64,000 nt of DNA. It comes from Bacillus pumilus. GTDB taxonomy: Bacteria; Bacillota; Bacilli; Bacillales; Bacillaceae. The notes below the pieces were generated by a model that saw only the letters and a list, made by a program, of their open reading frames with translations, was not told the origin of the DNA and did no database searches. The stretch covers positions 1,488,001 to 1,552,000 of the forward strand of contig NZ_CP046128.1 in NCBI RefSeq assembly GCF_038738535.1. The letters run 5' to 3'. Each line of letters starts with the position of its first letter. Position 1 is the stretch's first letter. Both the position numbers and the translations under genes were made by a program. Below, one piece after another: positions 39,406 through 48,966 of this stretch.

Positions 39406-40197
39406 ATGTTACGCTCACTTTACTCAGGAATTAGCGGAATGAAAAACTTCCAATCAAAATTAGATGTTGTAGCCAACAACGTAGCCAACGTCAATACACA
39501 CGGATACAAAAAAAGCCGTATCACTTTTAAAGATATGGTCAGCCAAACCATTGGAAGTTCTGGTGGACCAACGAACAACTCTGGTTCAATCAACTCAAAA
39601 CAAATTGGTTTAGGATCATCTTTATCTTCTATTGATAAAATCATGTCAGCGGGATCTTCTCAAAATACAAATGAACCTTACGACTTCTATATCAATGGAG
39701 ATGGGTTTTTCCGGATTGAAAGTCAAGGAGAAATTCTTTATACAAGAACAGGGAATTTCGACACTGATTCAGAGGGAAGCTTAGTCACCCCTGATGGAAA
39801 TTATCTGCTTGGAATGAATGGACAAAAGATAACGATTCCAGACGGCGTTTCGAGTGTGAGTGTTGGTCCAGATGGAACGGTTTCGGTTGTTGAAAACAAT
39901 GTATCAAGAACCGTTGGTCAAGTATCACTCGTATCTTTCCGTAACGCAGGAGGGTTAGACAAAGTTGGTGACAACCTTTACCGCCAGACCTTAAGCTCAG
40001 GTGCTCCAAGTAACCCTATCGTACCTGGTGAACAAGGAACGGGCGTCATCCAAACAGGTAAACTTGAAATGTCAAATGTTGATTTAACAGACGAGTTTAC
40101 TGAAATGATTATCGCACAGCGTGGTTTCCAATCGAATGCAAAGACGATCACAACATCTGATGAAATCCTGCAAGAGCTTGTGAATCTGAAACGATAG
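39406..40197 (+). CDS. flgE: Flagellar hook protein FlgE
   Basis: FlgE forms the flexible hook. At 263 residues it is the short Bacillus type, once named flgG. It has the N-terminal signature LRSLYSGISGMKNFQSKLDV followed by NNVANVNTHGYKKS, and the C-terminal FTEMIIAQRGFQSNAKTI helix. ATG 39406 follows GAGGAGGAAA. The next gene, swrD, begins 37 bases later through a hairpin. Confidence 0.95.
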   Translation: MLRSLYSGISGMKNFQSKLDVVANNVANVNTHGYKKSRITFKDMVSQTIGSSGGPTNNSGSINSKQIGLGSSLSSIDKIMSAGSSQNTNEPYDFYINGDGFFRIESQGEILYTRTGNFDTDSEGSLVTPDGNYLLGMNGQKITIPDGVSSVSVGPDGTVSVVENNVSRTVGQVSLVSFRNAGGLDKVGDNLYRQTLSSGAPSNPIVPGEQGTGVIQTGKLEMSNVDLTDEFTEMIIAQRGFQSNAKTITTSDEILQELVNLKR

Positions 40198-40226
40198 GAG
40201 GTAGGGGGAGCGGTTTATCGCTTCTC
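40196..40226 (+). promoter_or_regulatory. Remote ribosome site and hairpin before swrD
   Basis: AGGAGGT (40196-40202) lies more than 30 bases before the swrD ATG. Between them, bases 40205-40212 can pair with 40219-40226 (eight pairs including two G-U, six-base loop). Folding would leave the Shine-Dalgarno site free and shorten its effective distance to the ATG to about 10 bases. The pairing is read from sequence; the function is inferred. Confidence 0.5.
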
Positions 40227-40234
40227 TGCTTAAT

Positions 40235-40450
40235 ATGATTGAAGTGACAAGATTAAATGGCAAAGGATTTATGCTGAACGCTCTCCATATCGAGCAAATC
40301 GAAAGCTTTCCAGACACGACCATTACATTAGCCAATGGAAAGAAATTCGTTGTGAAAGAAGATAAAGAGCAGCTTCAAGAGAAAATCATTTCTTTCTACA
40401 GAAAAATCCAAGTCATTTCATTGAATCAAGGAATAGAGGAGTTTGAATGA
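40235..40450 (+). CDS. swrD: Swarming motility protein SwrD (FlbD/YlzI)
   Basis: SwrD increases flagellar power and is needed for swarming in B. subtilis. The 71-residue protein starts [16 protein letters not shown] and has the FlbD-family segment [16 protein letters not shown] 40235 matches the family start, but no ribosome site stands at normal distance; see the hairpin at 40205-40226. The stop overlaps fliL (ATGA). Confidence 0.93.
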   Translation: MIEVTRLNGKGFMLNALHIEQIESFPDTTITLANGKKFVVKEDKEQLQEKIISFYRKIQVISLNQGIEEFE

Positions 40451-40875
40451 AGAAGAAATTAGTCGTAGTAATGCTAATCATGATTATTGCCATCGTCGGA
40501 ATTGGAGCAGGCATCTTTTTTCTGCTGAATGGGTCAGACGAAGCAAAAGCAGAAAAAGAGCCAACAGCAGATGAAGTCGTAAAAGCTTCTGTTGAAATTC
40601 CTGAGATTATTACTAATTTAAAGTCTGAAGGAAATGCTGTCAAACTTGTATTGAATATTGAAACGGACTCTGAAAAAGCAAAAGAAGAGCTCGAGAAAAG
40701 AAGTTTTCAAGTGAAAGATGCCGTAATCGACATTTTATCAGACACGAATGCAGATGAACTTGATGGCAAAAAAGGCAGAGAACATTTTAAAACACTAGTC
40801 AAAAACAAAGTGAATAACTATTTGCAAGATGGCAAGGTGAAAGAAGTATATATAACCTCCTTTAATCTGCAATAG
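40447..40875 (+). CDS. fliL: Flagellar basal-body protein FliL
   Basis: FliL is a single-pass membrane protein that supports stator units. The 142-residue protein has an N-terminal membrane segment (about 5-26, [20 protein letters not shown]) and an extracytoplasmic domain ending [16 protein letters not shown] 40447 overlaps swrD by four bases, so its translation may depend on swrD. Confidence 0.95.
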   Translation: MKKKLVVVMLIMIIAIVGIGAGIFFLLNGSDEAKAEKEPTADEVVKASVEIPEIITNLKSEGNAVKLVLNIETDSEKAKEELEKRSFQVKDAVIDILSDTNADELDGKKGREHFKTLVKNKVNNYLQDGKVKEVYITSFNLQ

Positions 40876-40907
40876 AGGCGATTAATTGACACGATGGAGG
40901 TGAAGAA

Positions 40908-41906
40908 ATGTCAGGAGAAGTGCTTTCCCAGAATGAGATCGATGCATTATTATCCGCCATATCTACAGGCGAAATGGATGCAGAAGAGCTGAAAAAAGAA
41001 GAAACGACGAAAAAAGTGAAGGTGTATGATTTTAAACGTGCACTGCGCTTTTCGAAAGACCAGATTCGAAGTTTAACAAGGATTCATGATAACTTCGCTA
41101 GACTGCTCACCACGCACTTTTCAGCTCAGCTAAGATCATATATTCAAATTACTGTCAGCTCGGTTGACCAAGTACCATACGAAGAATTTATTCGTTCGAT
41201 TCCTAATATGACATTATTAAACTTATTTTACGTCAGCCCGCTTGAAGGAAGAATCATGCTTGAAGTGAACCCAACAATCGGCTATGCCATGATGGACAGG
41301 CTGATGGGCGGGATTGGCATTAGTCATAATAAGACAGAATCACTTACAGAAATCGAAACAAAGATTATCTCAAACATGTTTGAGGGAGCTTTGGAAAATT
41401 ACAGAGAAGCGTGGCAGTCCATAACCGACATCGAGCCTGAAATGGCAGATTTCGAGGTAAATCCCCAGTTTGTTCAAATGGTGTCACCAAACGAAACAGT
41501 TGTCGTCATTTCTCTTAATACACAAATTGGTGAGGTCAGCGGGGTTATTAACCTATGTATTCCTCATGTTGTATTGGAGCCTATTATTCCGAAGCTGTCT
41601 GTACACTACTGGATGCAGTCTGAACGAAATGAACCAAAACAACAAGAAACAAAGGCCATTGAAAAACGGATTATGACGGCAAAAATACCGGTAGTCGCAG
41701 AGCTAGGGGAATCGGAAATGACGGTGGAAGAGTTTTTGAATTTGGAAATTGGTGATTGTATTGCCTTGGACAAACCAGTAAATGCGCCTCTTACTGTTAT
41801 GGTCGGAAATAAACCGAAATTCTTGGGACAGGCCGGCCGCGTGAATCGGAAACAGGCGATTCAAATTCTAGATCACGACATAAGAGGTGAAGAAGATGGA
41901 GAATAA
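40908..41906 (+). CDS. fliM: Flagellar motor switch protein FliM
   Basis: FliM forms the middle of the C-ring and binds CheY-P. The 332-residue protein has the N-terminal CheY-P-binding motif LSQNEIDALLSA, a CheC-like middle domain (with LMGGIG) and a C-terminal SpoA domain. ATG 40908 follows TGGAGGTGAAGAA. Its end overlaps fliY by 11 bases. Confidence 0.97.
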   Translation: MSGEVLSQNEIDALLSAISTGEMDAEELKKEETTKKVKVYDFKRALRFSKDQIRSLTRIHDNFARLLTTHFSAQLRSYIQITVSSVDQVPYEEFIRSIPNMTLLNLFYVSPLEGRIMLEVNPTIGYAMMDRLMGGIGISHNKTESLTEIETKIISNMFEGALENYREAWQSITDIEPEMADFEVNPQFVQMVSPNETVVVISLNTQIGEVSGVINLCIPHVVLEPIIPKLSVHYWMQSERNEPKQQETKAIEKRIMTAKIPVVAELGESEMTVEEFLNLEIGDCIALDKPVNAPLTVMVGNKPKFLGQAGRVNRKQAIQILDHDIRGEEDGE

Positions 41907-43020
41907 CGGAAGTAAATTATCACAAGACGAAATCGATGCGCTCCTTAAAGGAGGCAGCAATGACGATATAGAGCCTGATACAATCCTTTCTGCAATGGAG
42001 CAAGATGCCATTGGGGAAATCGGAAACATTTCATTCGGTAGCTCTGCAACAGCACTTTCAACCCTATTAAATCAAAAAGTGGAGATTACTACTCCAACTG
42101 TTACAGTGATTCAAAAAAGTATGCTGAATGAGGAATTTCCTCATCCGTATGTCGCTATTGAAGTGAATTATACAGAAGGCTTCAGCGCAAGTAACTTGCT
42201 TGTCGTCCAGCAAACAGATGCAGCAGTCATTGCGGACTTAATGATGGGCGGAGACGGGACAAATGCTGACCCTTCTTTAAGCGAGATTCACTTAAGTGCA
42301 GTGCAAGAAGCAATGAACCAAATGATGGGTTCTGCTGCGACATCCATGTCGACGGTCTTTAATAAAAAGATTGATATTTCTCCGCCGCGCGTCGAATTAC
42401 TTGATGTGAAAGAAGGAGAAGGGACAGACCGCATTCCAGCTGAAGAAATGCTTGTCAAAGTATCCTTCAGATTAAAAATAGGTGAACTCATCGATTCAAA
42501 TATTATGCAGCTTTATCCTATTACATTTGCGAAGGATTTAATCGCAGAATTAACAGACCCTGCGCAAGAGGAAGAGCCGGTTCAAGACACTCAAGTGAGC
42601 ACACCTGAACCTCAGCCGGCAGCTCCGCAAACGCAGTCTGCACCAGCGCAGCAAGCAGCTCCGGCGAAAAGACAGGCGAAGCCAAAGCCGGCAGCACCTG
42701 TAAATGTAGCGCCTGTTGAATTTGAAGCGTTCAGTGAGCCTCAGCATACAACAAGCCAGCTTGGAAATCTTGATATGCTGATGGATATTCCGCTTTCCAT
42801 TACGGTGGAACTTGGAAGAACTCAGCGCAGTGTAAAAGAAGTCCTTGAGCTTTCAGCTGGAAGTATCATTGAACTGGACAAACTTGCTGGGGAGCCAGTA
42901 GACATTCTGGTGAACAAACGAATCGTCGCCAAAGGGGAAGTCGTTGTCATTGATGAGAACTTTGGTGTTCGTGTGACTGATATATTAAGTCAGTCAGAAA
43001 GACTTTCTAATTTAAAATAA
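41896..43020 (+). CDS. fliY: Motor switch phosphatase FliY
   Basis: FliY is the Gram-positive FliN-type C-ring protein that also dephosphorylates CheY-P. The 374-residue protein has an N-terminal CheY-P-binding motif (LSQDEIDALLKG), two CheC-type active sites (GEIGNISFGSSATALS and QEAMNQMMGSAATSMS), a Pro/Ala/Gln-rich linker (about 225-275) and a C-terminal FliN/SpoA domain. I start at ATG 41896 after AGAGGTGA; GTG 41887 is too near that site. Confidence 0.97.
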   Translation: MENNGSKLSQDEIDALLKGGSNDDIEPDTILSAMEQDAIGEIGNISFGSSATALSTLLNQKVEITTPTVTVIQKSMLNEEFPHPYVAIEVNYTEGFSASNLLVVQQTDAAVIADLMMGGDGTNADPSLSEIHLSAVQEAMNQMMGSAATSMSTVFNKKIDISPPRVELLDVKEGEGTDRIPAEEMLVKVSFRLKIGELIDSNIMQLYPITFAKDLIAELTDPAQEEEPVQDTQVSTPEPQPAAPQTQSAPAQQAAPAKRQAKPKPAAPVNVAPVEFEAFSEPQHTTSQLGNLDMLMDIPLSITVELGRTQRSVKEVLELSAGSIIELDKLAGEPVDILVNKRIVAKGEVVVIDENFGVRVTDILSQSERLSNLK

Positions 43021-43047
43021 ACAAACATATAGGGAGAGAATAAGTAA

Positions 43048-43410
43048 ATGGCTACTAAGGTATTAATCGTAGATGATGCAGCATTCATGAGAATGATGAT
43101 AAAGGATATTCTTGTAAAAAACGGATTTGATGTCGTAGGTGAAGCAGAAAACGGCGCTCAAGCAGTTGAAAAATACAAAGAAACTTCTCCAGACCTTGTC
43201 ACAATGGATATCACAATGCCAGAAATGGACGGGATCACAGCGCTAAAAGAAATTAAACAAATCGACGCTTCTGCAAAAATCATCATGTGTTCTGCAATGG
43301 GGCAGCAGTCAATGGTTATTGACGCGATCCAAGCAGGTGCAAAAGACTTTATCGTGAAGCCGTTCCAGGCAGACCGTGTACTTGAAGCAATTAATAAAAC
43401 GTTAGGCTAA
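43048..43410 (+). CDS. cheY: Chemotaxis response regulator CheY
   Basis: CheY is the single-domain response regulator that, when phosphorylated by CheA, binds the motor switch. The 120-residue protein has the acidic pair D9-D10, phosphoacceptor D54 (VTMDITMPEMDG) and the conserved lysine in FIVKPF. ATG 43048 follows AGGGAGAG. Confidence 0.98.
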   Translation: MATKVLIVDDAAFMRMMIKDILVKNGFDVVGEAENGAQAVEKYKETSPDLVTMDITMPEMDGITALKEIKQIDASAKIIMCSAMGQQSMVIDAIQAGAKDFIVKPFQADRVLEAINKTLG

Positions 43411-43428
43411 AAAAGGGTGTAAGACTTG

Positions 43429-44088
43429 TTGAAAAAACGTTTGATATGTATAGCAATGATCAGTTTTTTGCTTTTCTTGACGATGCAGCCTGCCTCACTG
43501 TTTGCTGAAACGAAAGATCCTGAAAATGGCACAGTGAATGACTGGCTCAAAGAAGAGAAAGGCAGCAAAAAGGATACAGAAAAGACAACCACTGACAATC
43601 AAACGAATCCGGCAGAAGAAGTTCCCTCTTCTTCTGTCTCCATTATGGATTTTGTCAAAATGATTGGTGCTTTACTTTTTGTCATCCTGCTCATATATGG
43701 TTTGGTGAGATTTGTTGGTAAGCAAAACCGCTTACTTAAACCATTTCGCTATGTTGAAAATATTGGCGGAACGACGGTTGGCCAAAACCGTTCAGTCCAG
43801 CTTATCAAAGTGGGCAGACGAGTATTAGTTGTTGGAGTAGCGGACTCAATCCAGCTGCTAAAAGAAATTGATGATGAACAAGAATGTGAAGCGATCGTGA
43901 AACAATATGAAGAAGCGATGGAAAGCAAAACAGATTTACCAAAAATCGTTCAAAAATTCACATCGCAGGTAAAGAAACAAAATCAGCCAACCACTTCTTC
44001 TTTTTCAGCCAATTTGAAGGCGCAGCTAGCCGAATTGAAAAAGACCCAAGCAGAAGTCAGAAAGAAAGGCCCGAAACAAAATGAATGA
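43429..44088 (+). CDS. fliZ: Flagellar export protein FliZ (FliO-type)
   Basis: The Bacillus FliZ is the FliO equivalent that helps assemble the FliP export gate. The 219-residue protein has a signal peptide (about 1-24, cleavage likely after LFA), a Lys/Thr/Glu-rich linker, a membrane segment (about 68-90, VKMIGALLFVILLIYGLVRF) and a FliO-like domain (GGTTVGQNRSVQLIKVGRRVL). Start is one of two consecutive TTG codons (43426 or 43429); I take 43429 for spacing to AAGGGTG. It overlaps fliP by eight bases. Confidence 0.9.
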   Translation: MKKRLICIAMISFLLFLTMQPASLFAETKDPENGTVNDWLKEEKGSKKDTEKTTTDNQTNPAEEVPSSSVSIMDFVKMIGALLFVILLIYGLVRFVGKQNRLLKPFRYVENIGGTTVGQNRSVQLIKVGRRVLVVGVADSIQLLKEIDDEQECEAIVKQYEEAMESKTDLPKIVQKFTSQVKKQNQPTTSSFSANLKAQLAELKKTQAEVRKKGPKQNE

Positions 44089-44746
44089 GTTTATCGATTT
44101 ATTTAATTCCAGCGGTGCAGGGAACATTAGCACGTCTGTCCGTCTTCTTTTACTTTTAACCGTATTTTCGGTTGCACCAGGCATTCTCATTTTAATGACA
44201 TGTTTTACACGAATAGTGATTGTACTTTCATTCGTTAGAACGTCACTTGCAACCAACTCAATGCCGCCAAACCAAGTGCTTGTAGGGCTTGCTTTGTTTC
44301 TCACATTTTTTATCATGGCACCCACGTTCTCAGAGATTAATAAAGAGGCACTGACGCCGCTTTTAAATGATGACATTACGCTAAATCAGGCATATGAAAA
44401 AGCCGAAGTGCCAATTAAAGAGTTTATGAGTAAACATACGAGACAGAAGGATTTGGCTTTATTTCTTAGTTACGCAAAAATGGATACACCTGAATCGATA
44501 AAAGATATTCCGTTAACGGCGATGGTACCCGCTTTTGCTATTTCAGAATTAAAGACGGCATTTCAAATTGGTTTCATGATCTTTATTCCATTTTTAATTA
44601 TTGACATGGTGGTCGCAAGTGTCCTGATGTCAATGGGGATGATGATGCTTCCTCCGGTTATGATATCGCTCCCTTTCAAAATATTGTTATTTGTTTTAGT
44701 CGATGGATGGTATTTGATTGTTAAATCTTTGCTGCAAAGCTTTTAG
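44081..44746 (+). CDS. fliP: Flagellar export gate protein FliP
   Basis: FliP is the main subunit of the type III export pore. The 221-residue protein has four membrane segments (about 22-42, 60-78, 163-182, 190-215) and the family motifs ILMTCFTRIVIVLSFVR and MGMMMLPPVMISLPFK. ATG 44081 overlaps fliZ by eight bases, with GAAAGG upstream. In Bacillus this member lacks the long cleaved leader seen in proteobacteria. Confidence 0.96.
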   Translation: MNEFIDLFNSSGAGNISTSVRLLLLLTVFSVAPGILILMTCFTRIVIVLSFVRTSLATNSMPPNQVLVGLALFLTFFIMAPTFSEINKEALTPLLNDDITLNQAYEKAEVPIKEFMSKHTRQKDLALFLSYAKMDTPESIKDIPLTAMVPAFAISELKTAFQIGFMIFIPFLIIDMVVASVLMSMGMMMLPPVMISLPFKILLFVLVDGWYLIVKSLLQSF

Positions 44747-44762
44747 AGTAGGTGCTTAAAAC

Positions 44763-45032
44763 ATGAGTTCAGAATTTGTCATTACGATGGCTGAAAGATC
44801 AGTGTATGTGGTATTGCTTGTCAGTGGGCCGCTTCTAGCGCTCGCTCTTATTGTGGGACTGATTGTCAGTGTGTTTCAGGCGACAACCCAAATTCAAGAA
44901 CAGACGCTTGCGTTCATTCCTAAAATTGTTGCAGTTCTTATTGGGCTTGTTGTGTTTGGTCCATGGATGCTGTCAACCATTGTGTCCTTTACGACAGAGC
45001 TGTTCTCGAATTTAGATCGATTTGCAGGTTAA
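44763..45032 (+). CDS. fliQ: Flagellar export gate protein FliQ
   Basis: FliQ is an 89-residue two-span subunit of the export pore (segments about 14-37 and 51-72). VSVFQATTQIQEQTLAFIPK is the family signature. ATG 44763 follows TAGGTG. fliR follows after six bases. Confidence 0.96.
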   Translation: MSSEFVITMAERSVYVVLLVSGPLLALALIVGLIVSVFQATTQIQEQTLAFIPKIVAVLIGLVVFGPWMLSTIVSFTTELFSNLDRFAG

Positions 45033-45038
45033 CCAGCG

Positions 45039-45818
45039 ATGTCAATCATAGAATTATTCCCTGCTTTTCTGTTAGTTTTTATTCGGATCACCGCTTTTTT
45101 TGTGACAGTACCGCTTTTAGCGCATAGAACAATCCCAGCTGTACACAGAGTTGGCTTCTCACTGTTTTTAGCCGTGATTAGTTTTAGCACGATTAAGGAA
45201 CCGCCAGCACTCGACGTAGACGGTCTTTATATGATGCTTGCAGTGAAAGAAGCAATGGTCGGACTTCTGCTTGGACTGATTGCATATATCATGGTGTCCG
45301 CTGTTCAAATTGCCGGCTCATTCATTGATTTTCAAATGGGTTTTGCGATCGCCAATGTGATTGACCCGCAAACAGGGGCACAAACGCCGCTGATGGGGCA
45401 GTTTTTTTATACGGTCACATTGCTATTGATGCTGGCAACCAATGCACACCACCTGCTGCTTGATGGAATCTATTACAGCTTTCAATATATTGCAGTTGAT
45501 CAGTACGCACTGAATTTCGGCAGTGAATCCTTTGCTTACTTTATTGCAAAGAGTTTCAACCAAATGTTCATCATTGCCTTTCAAATCTCGGCACCGGTTG
45601 TCGCCAGCTTGTTTTTGGTCGATTTGGCACTGGGCATTGTGGCACGAACAGTTCCGCAGATGAACGTATTTGTGGTCGGACTTCCTATTAAAATGGGTGT
45701 GAGTTTTATTATGATCATCATCTGTATGGGCGTCATCTTCGGTGTTGTCCAAAATACATTTGATACGATTGTACTCACCATGAGGAATTTCTTAGCATTG
45801 GTCGGTGGTTCGTCATGA
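45039..45818 (+). CDS. fliR: Flagellar export gate protein FliR
   Basis: FliR completes the FliPQR pore and contacts FlhB. The 259-residue protein is strongly hydrophobic with about six spans and contains the conserved ANVIDPQTGAQTPLMGQF. The ribosome site (CAGGTT) is poor and translation may be coupled to fliQ. The stop overlaps flhB (ATGA). Confidence 0.95.
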   Translation: MSIIELFPAFLLVFIRITAFFVTVPLLAHRTIPAVHRVGFSLFLAVISFSTIKEPPALDVDGLYMMLAVKEAMVGLLLGLIAYIMVSAVQIAGSFIDFQMGFAIANVIDPQTGAQTPLMGQFFYTVTLLLMLATNAHHLLLDGIYYSFQYIAVDQYALNFGSESFAYFIAKSFNQMFIIAFQISAPVVASLFLVDLALGIVARTVPQMNVFVVGLPIKMGVSFIMIIICMGVIFGVVQNTFDTIVLTMRNFLALVGGSS

Positions 45819-46903
45819 TGACAAGGCTTAGACTAGACTTGCAATTTTTCGCAGGTGAAAAAACAGAAAAAGCAACGCCGAAAAAGAGACAAGATTCACG
45901 TAAAAAAGGTCAGGTTGCCAAAAGTACCGACGTCAATACAGCCATCTCATTTCTATTAATCTTTTTATCATTCTTTTTTATTGGGCCTTTTATGAAAGAG
46001 CGTATTATTGCGCTCATTGAACGTTTTTATTCAACAACCATGCTAATGAAGGTTAGCACATCTAATATTCATCAACTATTCGTGGAATTGCTTCAGGAAA
46101 CAGGGCTCCTTCTCATGCCAATCCTTGGTGTTGGTATGCTGGCAGGCGTCATCAGTAACTATTTACAAGTTGGCTTTCTCTTTTCAACAGAAGTCATCAA
46201 ACCGAAATTAGAAAAGCTAGATCCTATCAAAGGTTTTAAACGGATATACAGTATTCGAGCCCTCGTAGAGCTATTAAAATCTATTTTGAAAATTGGTTTT
46301 GTTGGTTTTGCGACATTTATTGCACTTTGGATGCACTTTGATGAAATTCTGCGGCTTCCTTTATTAACAGCAGAGGAAACCCTTCATTTCGTCGCAAATA
46401 TGACCTTGATTATGGGTCTATATGCAGCAGGCGCTCTAATGGTCTTAGCAGGGCTTGATTATATGTATCAGAAATTTGATTATGAAAAAAACTTGCGGAT
46501 GTCCAAACAAGACATTAAAGATGAGTATAAAAAATCTGAGGGTGACCCGCTCATAAAATCAAAGATTAAACAGCGCCAGCGGGAAATGGCCATGAGACGG
46601 ATGATGCAGGAAGTCCCAAAAGCGGACGTCATCATTACAAACCCAACCCACTATGCAATTGCTTTAAAATATGACGAAGAAAAGATGGACGCGCCCTTTG
46701 TTGTGGCAAAGGGAACAGATATTTTGGCTTTGAAAATTAGAACGATTGCGAAAGAGCACGATATCATGACCGTAGAAAACCGGCCGCTCGCTCGTGCACT
46801 ATATGATCAGGTCGACATCGACCAAGCGGTGCCAGAGGAATACTTTAAGGCGATCGCAGAAATTTTAGCTTACGTATATAAAACGAAACAAAAGATTTTA
46901 TGA
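45815..46903 (+). CDS. flhB: Flagellar export switch protein FlhB
   Basis: FlhB controls substrate switching in the export apparatus. The 362-residue protein has a basic N terminus (GEKTEKATPKKRQDSRKKGQVAKS), four membrane segments, and a cytoplasmic tail with the autocleavage site NPTH (276-279) followed by YAIALKYDEEKMDAPFVV. ATG 45815 overlaps fliR by four bases; ATG 45818 is equally possible. YlqH elsewhere in the window copies only its tail. Confidence 0.97.
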   Translation: MMTRLRLDLQFFAGEKTEKATPKKRQDSRKKGQVAKSTDVNTAISFLLIFLSFFFIGPFMKERIIALIERFYSTTMLMKVSTSNIHQLFVELLQETGLLLMPILGVGMLAGVISNYLQVGFLFSTEVIKPKLEKLDPIKGFKRIYSIRALVELLKSILKIGFVGFATFIALWMHFDEILRLPLLTAEETLHFVANMTLIMGLYAAGALMVLAGLDYMYQKFDYEKNLRMSKQDIKDEYKKSEGDPLIKSKIKQRQREMAMRRMMQEVPKADVIITNPTHYAIALKYDEEKMDAPFVVAKGTDILALKIRTIAKEHDIMTVENRPLARALYDQVDIDQAVPEEYFKAIAEILAYVYKTKQKIL

Positions 46904-46932
46904 ATTTTTGGTTTTAAAAGGAGAGAACAGGC

Positions 46933-48966
46933 ATGGCAGCAAGAGATTTATCTGTTTTATTCAGTGTTATTTTAATTGTGGCGATGCTGGTCATACCATT
47001 TCCGCCAATGCTATTAAGTATTTTAATCATTATTAATATATCTCTTGCGCTTATCGTGCTTCTCACCACAATGAACATGCAAGAACCACTGCAATTTTCA
47101 ATATTTCCATCATTGCTTTTGCTCTTAACGCTGTTCCGCTTAGGGCTTAACATCTCTACAACACGATCTATCCTATCAACTGGAGACGCTGGAAAGGTTG
47201 TAGAAACGTTTGGTTCATTTGTTGTTGGAGGAAATATACTCGTTGGTCTGGTGGTCTTCCTTATTCTGATCATCATTCAATTTGTTGTCATTACCAAAGG
47301 GGCTGAGCGTGTTTCAGAGGTTGCGGCAAGATTTACCCTCGATGCGATGCCAGGGAAACAAATGAGTATTGATGCAGATTTAAATGCAGGGATGCTGACA
47401 GAAAGTGAAGCGAGAAATCGCCGTGAAAAAGTAGCGAGAGAAGCAGACTTTTATGGTGCGATGGATGGGGCAAGTAAGTTCGTCAAAGGAGATGCCATCG
47501 CAGGTATTATCATCGTCATTATTAATATTATTTTTGGGATTATTATTGGGATGCTTCAGCAAGGAATGTCGATTCAAGAATCAGCTTCCCACTTTACATT
47601 ATTAACGGTAGGAGACGGGATTGTTTCACAAATTCCTGCACTTCTCATTTCAACAGCGACAGGGATTGTCGTCACAAGGGCTGCTTCTAATGGGAACCTT
47701 GGGTCAGATATCACTGAACAGCTGTTTGCATTCCCAGCTATGCTTTACGTCACAGCAGGTACGATCTTCCTTCTTGGGTTGTTTACTCCAATCGGCGTAC
47801 TTTTGACAGGACCGATCGCAGGTTTACTTGCCCTCGGTGCATACTTGATGTCAAAAAACAAACAGGATCAAGAAGAAATAGAAGAGGTACTAGAGGAACA
47901 GGCAGAGGTAGAAGAGATGAAAAGTCCAGAAAGTGTCATTCACCTTCTCCAAATGGATGCCATTGAATTTGAGTTTGGCTATGGCTTGATTCCGCTAGCC
48001 GATGCAAATCAAGGCGGTGACCTGTTAGACCGAATTGTGATGATCCGAAGGCAGCTTGCCCTTGAACTAGGTCTTGTGATTCCAGTTGTCCGAATTCGAG
48101 ACAACATTGCACTTAACCCAAATGAATATCGACTCAAAATAAAAGGGAACGAAGTGGCAAAAGGCGAGCTGCTGCTTGATCACTACTTAGCGATGTCTCC
48201 TACGCCTGATGATGATCCGATTGAAGGAATTGAAACAATCGAGCCATCCTTTGGTCTTCCGGCTAAATGGATCTCAGAAGCAGAAAAAGATCAGGCTGAG
48301 ATGCTCGGCTATACGGTTGTAGATCCTGCATCTGTTGTGTCTACTCACATCACAGAGAAGATTAGACAAAACACACACGAACTGCTCGGACGTCAAGAAA
48401 CGAAGCAATTAATCGATCATCTGAAAGAAAGTTATCCTGTGTTAGTGGATGAGGTGACCCCAAATCCACTAGCTGTTGGTGATATTCAAAAAGTGTTGGC
48501 AAAACTGTTGAAAGAAAAGGTTTCTATTCGAAATCTTGTCACCATTTTTGAGACGCTTGCAGACTACGGAAAATTAACGACGGATACAGATTTGTTAACA
48601 GAGTATGTCAGACAGGCGCTGGCAAGACAGATTACCGCACAATATGCAAGAGAAAATGAATCGCTCAAAGTCGTGACATGCTCAGGCCGAGTGGAAAAGG
48701 TGATTGCTGACAGCGTACAGCAGACAGAGCATGGCAACTACTTATCATTAGATCCAGAATCCTCTGAAAGTGTGATTCAATCAGTGGCGAGAGAAATTGA
48801 ACAGCTTTCGCTTCGTCAGGAAACGCCGGTTCTATTGTGCTCACCTCCTATAAGAATGTACGTCAAGCAGCTGTTAGAAAGATATTTCCCGGATTTACCG
48901 GTACTATCTTATAACGAACTAGAAGCAAATGTGGAAGTACAGAGCATCGGAGTGGTGGATATCTAA
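46933..48966 (+). CDS. flhA: Flagellar export gate protein FlhA
   Basis: FlhA forms the nonameric export gate ring and docks chaperone-substrate complexes. The 677-residue protein has about eight N-terminal membrane segments (to about 310), the FHIPEP-region sequence with RFTLDAMPGKQMSIDADLNAG, and a large cytoplasmic domain. ATG 46933 follows AAAAGGAGAG. The stop overlaps flhF by one base. Confidence 0.97.
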   Translation: MAARDLSVLFSVILIVAMLVIPFPPMLLSILIIINISLALIVLLTTMNMQEPLQFSIFPSLLLLLTLFRLGLNISTTRSILSTGDAGKVVETFGSFVVGGNILVGLVVFLILIIIQFVVITKGAERVSEVAARFTLDAMPGKQMSIDADLNAGMLTESEARNRREKVAREADFYGAMDGASKFVKGDAIAGIIIVIINIIFGIIIGMLQQGMSIQESASHFTLLTVGDGIVSQIPALLISTATGIVVTRAASNGNLGSDITEQLFAFPAMLYVTAGTIFLLGLFTPIGVLLTGPIAGLLALGAYLMSKNKQDQEEIEEVLEEQAEVEEMKSPESVIHLLQMDAIEFEFGYGLIPLADANQGGDLLDRIVMIRRQLALELGLVIPVVRIRDNIALNPNEYRLKIKGNEVAKGELLLDHYLAMSPTPDDDPIEGIETIEPSFGLPAKWISEAEKDQAEMLGYTVVDPASVVSTHITEKIRQNTHELLGRQETKQLIDHLKESYPVLVDEVTPNPLAVGDIQKVLAKLLKEKVSIRNLVTIFETLADYGKLTTDTDLLTEYVRQALARQITAQYARENESLKVVTCSGRVEKVIADSVQQTEHGNYLSLDPESSESVIQSVAREIEQLSLRQETPVLLCSPPIRMYVKQLLERYFPDLPVLSYNELEANVEVQSIGVVDI

